From JACRBK01 sp964427955 (GTDB taxonomy: Bacteria > Chloroflexota > Anaerolineae > Aggregatilineales > Aggregatilineaceae), in contig CAYRWY010000134.1 of assembly GCA_964427955.1 (NCBI GenBank), forward strand, positions 1-13,288: a stretch of 13,288 nt of DNA. The letters run 5' to 3'. A model generated the notes under the pieces. The model was not told where the DNA came from. It did no database searches and saw only the letters and a list, made by a program, of their open reading frames with translations. Every line of letters begins with the position of its first letter. Position 1 is the stretch's first letter. Both the position numbers and the translations under genes were made by a program. Shown here one piece after another: positions 13,180-13,288 of the stretch.

Positions 13180-13288
13180 TTGAAAAAGTCTCGTCTCTTC
13201 CCCGCAAAGTCTCAGAGCTTGCTTGGTGTGCTGCTGTTGGCGGCATTGTTATTGACGGCGTGCAGCAGTACCACGGATAGCTGGGCCG
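13180..13288 (+). CDS. Lipoprotein, 3' partial, in the usual yidC position
   Basis: Thirty-six codons are visible before the window ends. The TTG at 13180 has AAGGA at 13169-13173 with a 6-base spacer. It begins MKKSRLFPAKSQS, then a hydrophobic stretch and the lipobox LTAC (Cys28), then SSTTDSWA. Gene order (rpmH-rnpA-yidD-here) predicts the YidC/Oxa1 insertase, which is a lipoprotein in some Gram-positive bacteria. The visible part contains nothing diagnostic of YidC. In Chloroflexota a lipid-anchored beta-propeller protein is a credible alternative. The lipoprotein call is good; the function is left open. Confidence 0.7.
   Translation, partial: MKKSRLFPAKSQSLLGVLLLAALLLTACSSTTDSWA

Noticed and set aside
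1..13288. CRISPR arrays, insertion sequences, phage genes, tRNA or rRNA
   Set aside because: No regularly spaced repeats, transposase or integrase motifs, terminal inverted repeats, or tRNA/rRNA-like segments were seen on either strand.

Overview
This window is about 13.3 kb of GC-rich bacterial chromosome, densely coding, with many short operons. The gene content points to Chloroflexota (an Anaerolineae-like bacterium). The reasons are a short EF-Ts of about 200 residues, ribosomal protein S2 with a long acidic tail, L34 with a C-terminal extension, Tat-exported and lipobox-bearing surface proteins, and a TTG-initiated lipoprotein where yidC is expected. That assignment is inference; no rRNA or other decisive marker is present.

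Layout. (1) 1-1945: two adjacent sugar ABC-transporter permeases of the YtfT/YjfF (galactofuranose/ribose-like) type. The first enters from outside the window and shows an apparent one-base frameshift near position 50. A canonical intrinsic terminator follows at 1951-1988. (2) 2006-4711: a membrane sensor histidine kinase followed by two stand-alone receiver proteins without output domains, whose C-terminal tails resemble each other. (3) 4801-6883: a two-gene operon of Tat-signal proteins, one of the DUF362 family and one a TolB-like beta-propeller, behind a perfect dyad that overlaps a -10-like element. (4) 7024-8267: gatC, an orphan subunit of the tRNA-dependent amidotransferase, followed by a receiver-GGDEF-like protein in which both domains have lost key residues. 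(5) 8306-10643, minus strand: rpsB-tsf-pyrH, with a strong terminator between tsf and pyrH, and a good promoter plus a structured leader upstream of rpsB. (6) 10895-12240, plus strand and divergent from rpsB: surE, translationally coupled to a thioredoxin-fold lipoprotein. (7) 12387-13288: rpmH-rnpA-yidD and the start of a lipoprotein gene in the usual yidC position. rpmH has a near-consensus promoter and a terminator-like hairpin in its leader; dnaA is not upstream.

Most of the window is housekeeping (translation, nucleotide metabolism, RNase P, membrane insertion) mixed with sugar uptake and signalling. I see no CRISPR array, transposase, phage gene, tRNA or rRNA. I do not see a clearly new multi-gene system. 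The less ordinary parts are the kinase with two output-less receivers, the doubly degenerate receiver-GGDEF protein, the uncharacterised Tat operon, and the leader structures of rpsB and rpmH. No stretch over 300 bases lacks a gene; the longest gap (10644-10894) holds the divergent rpsB/surE control region.
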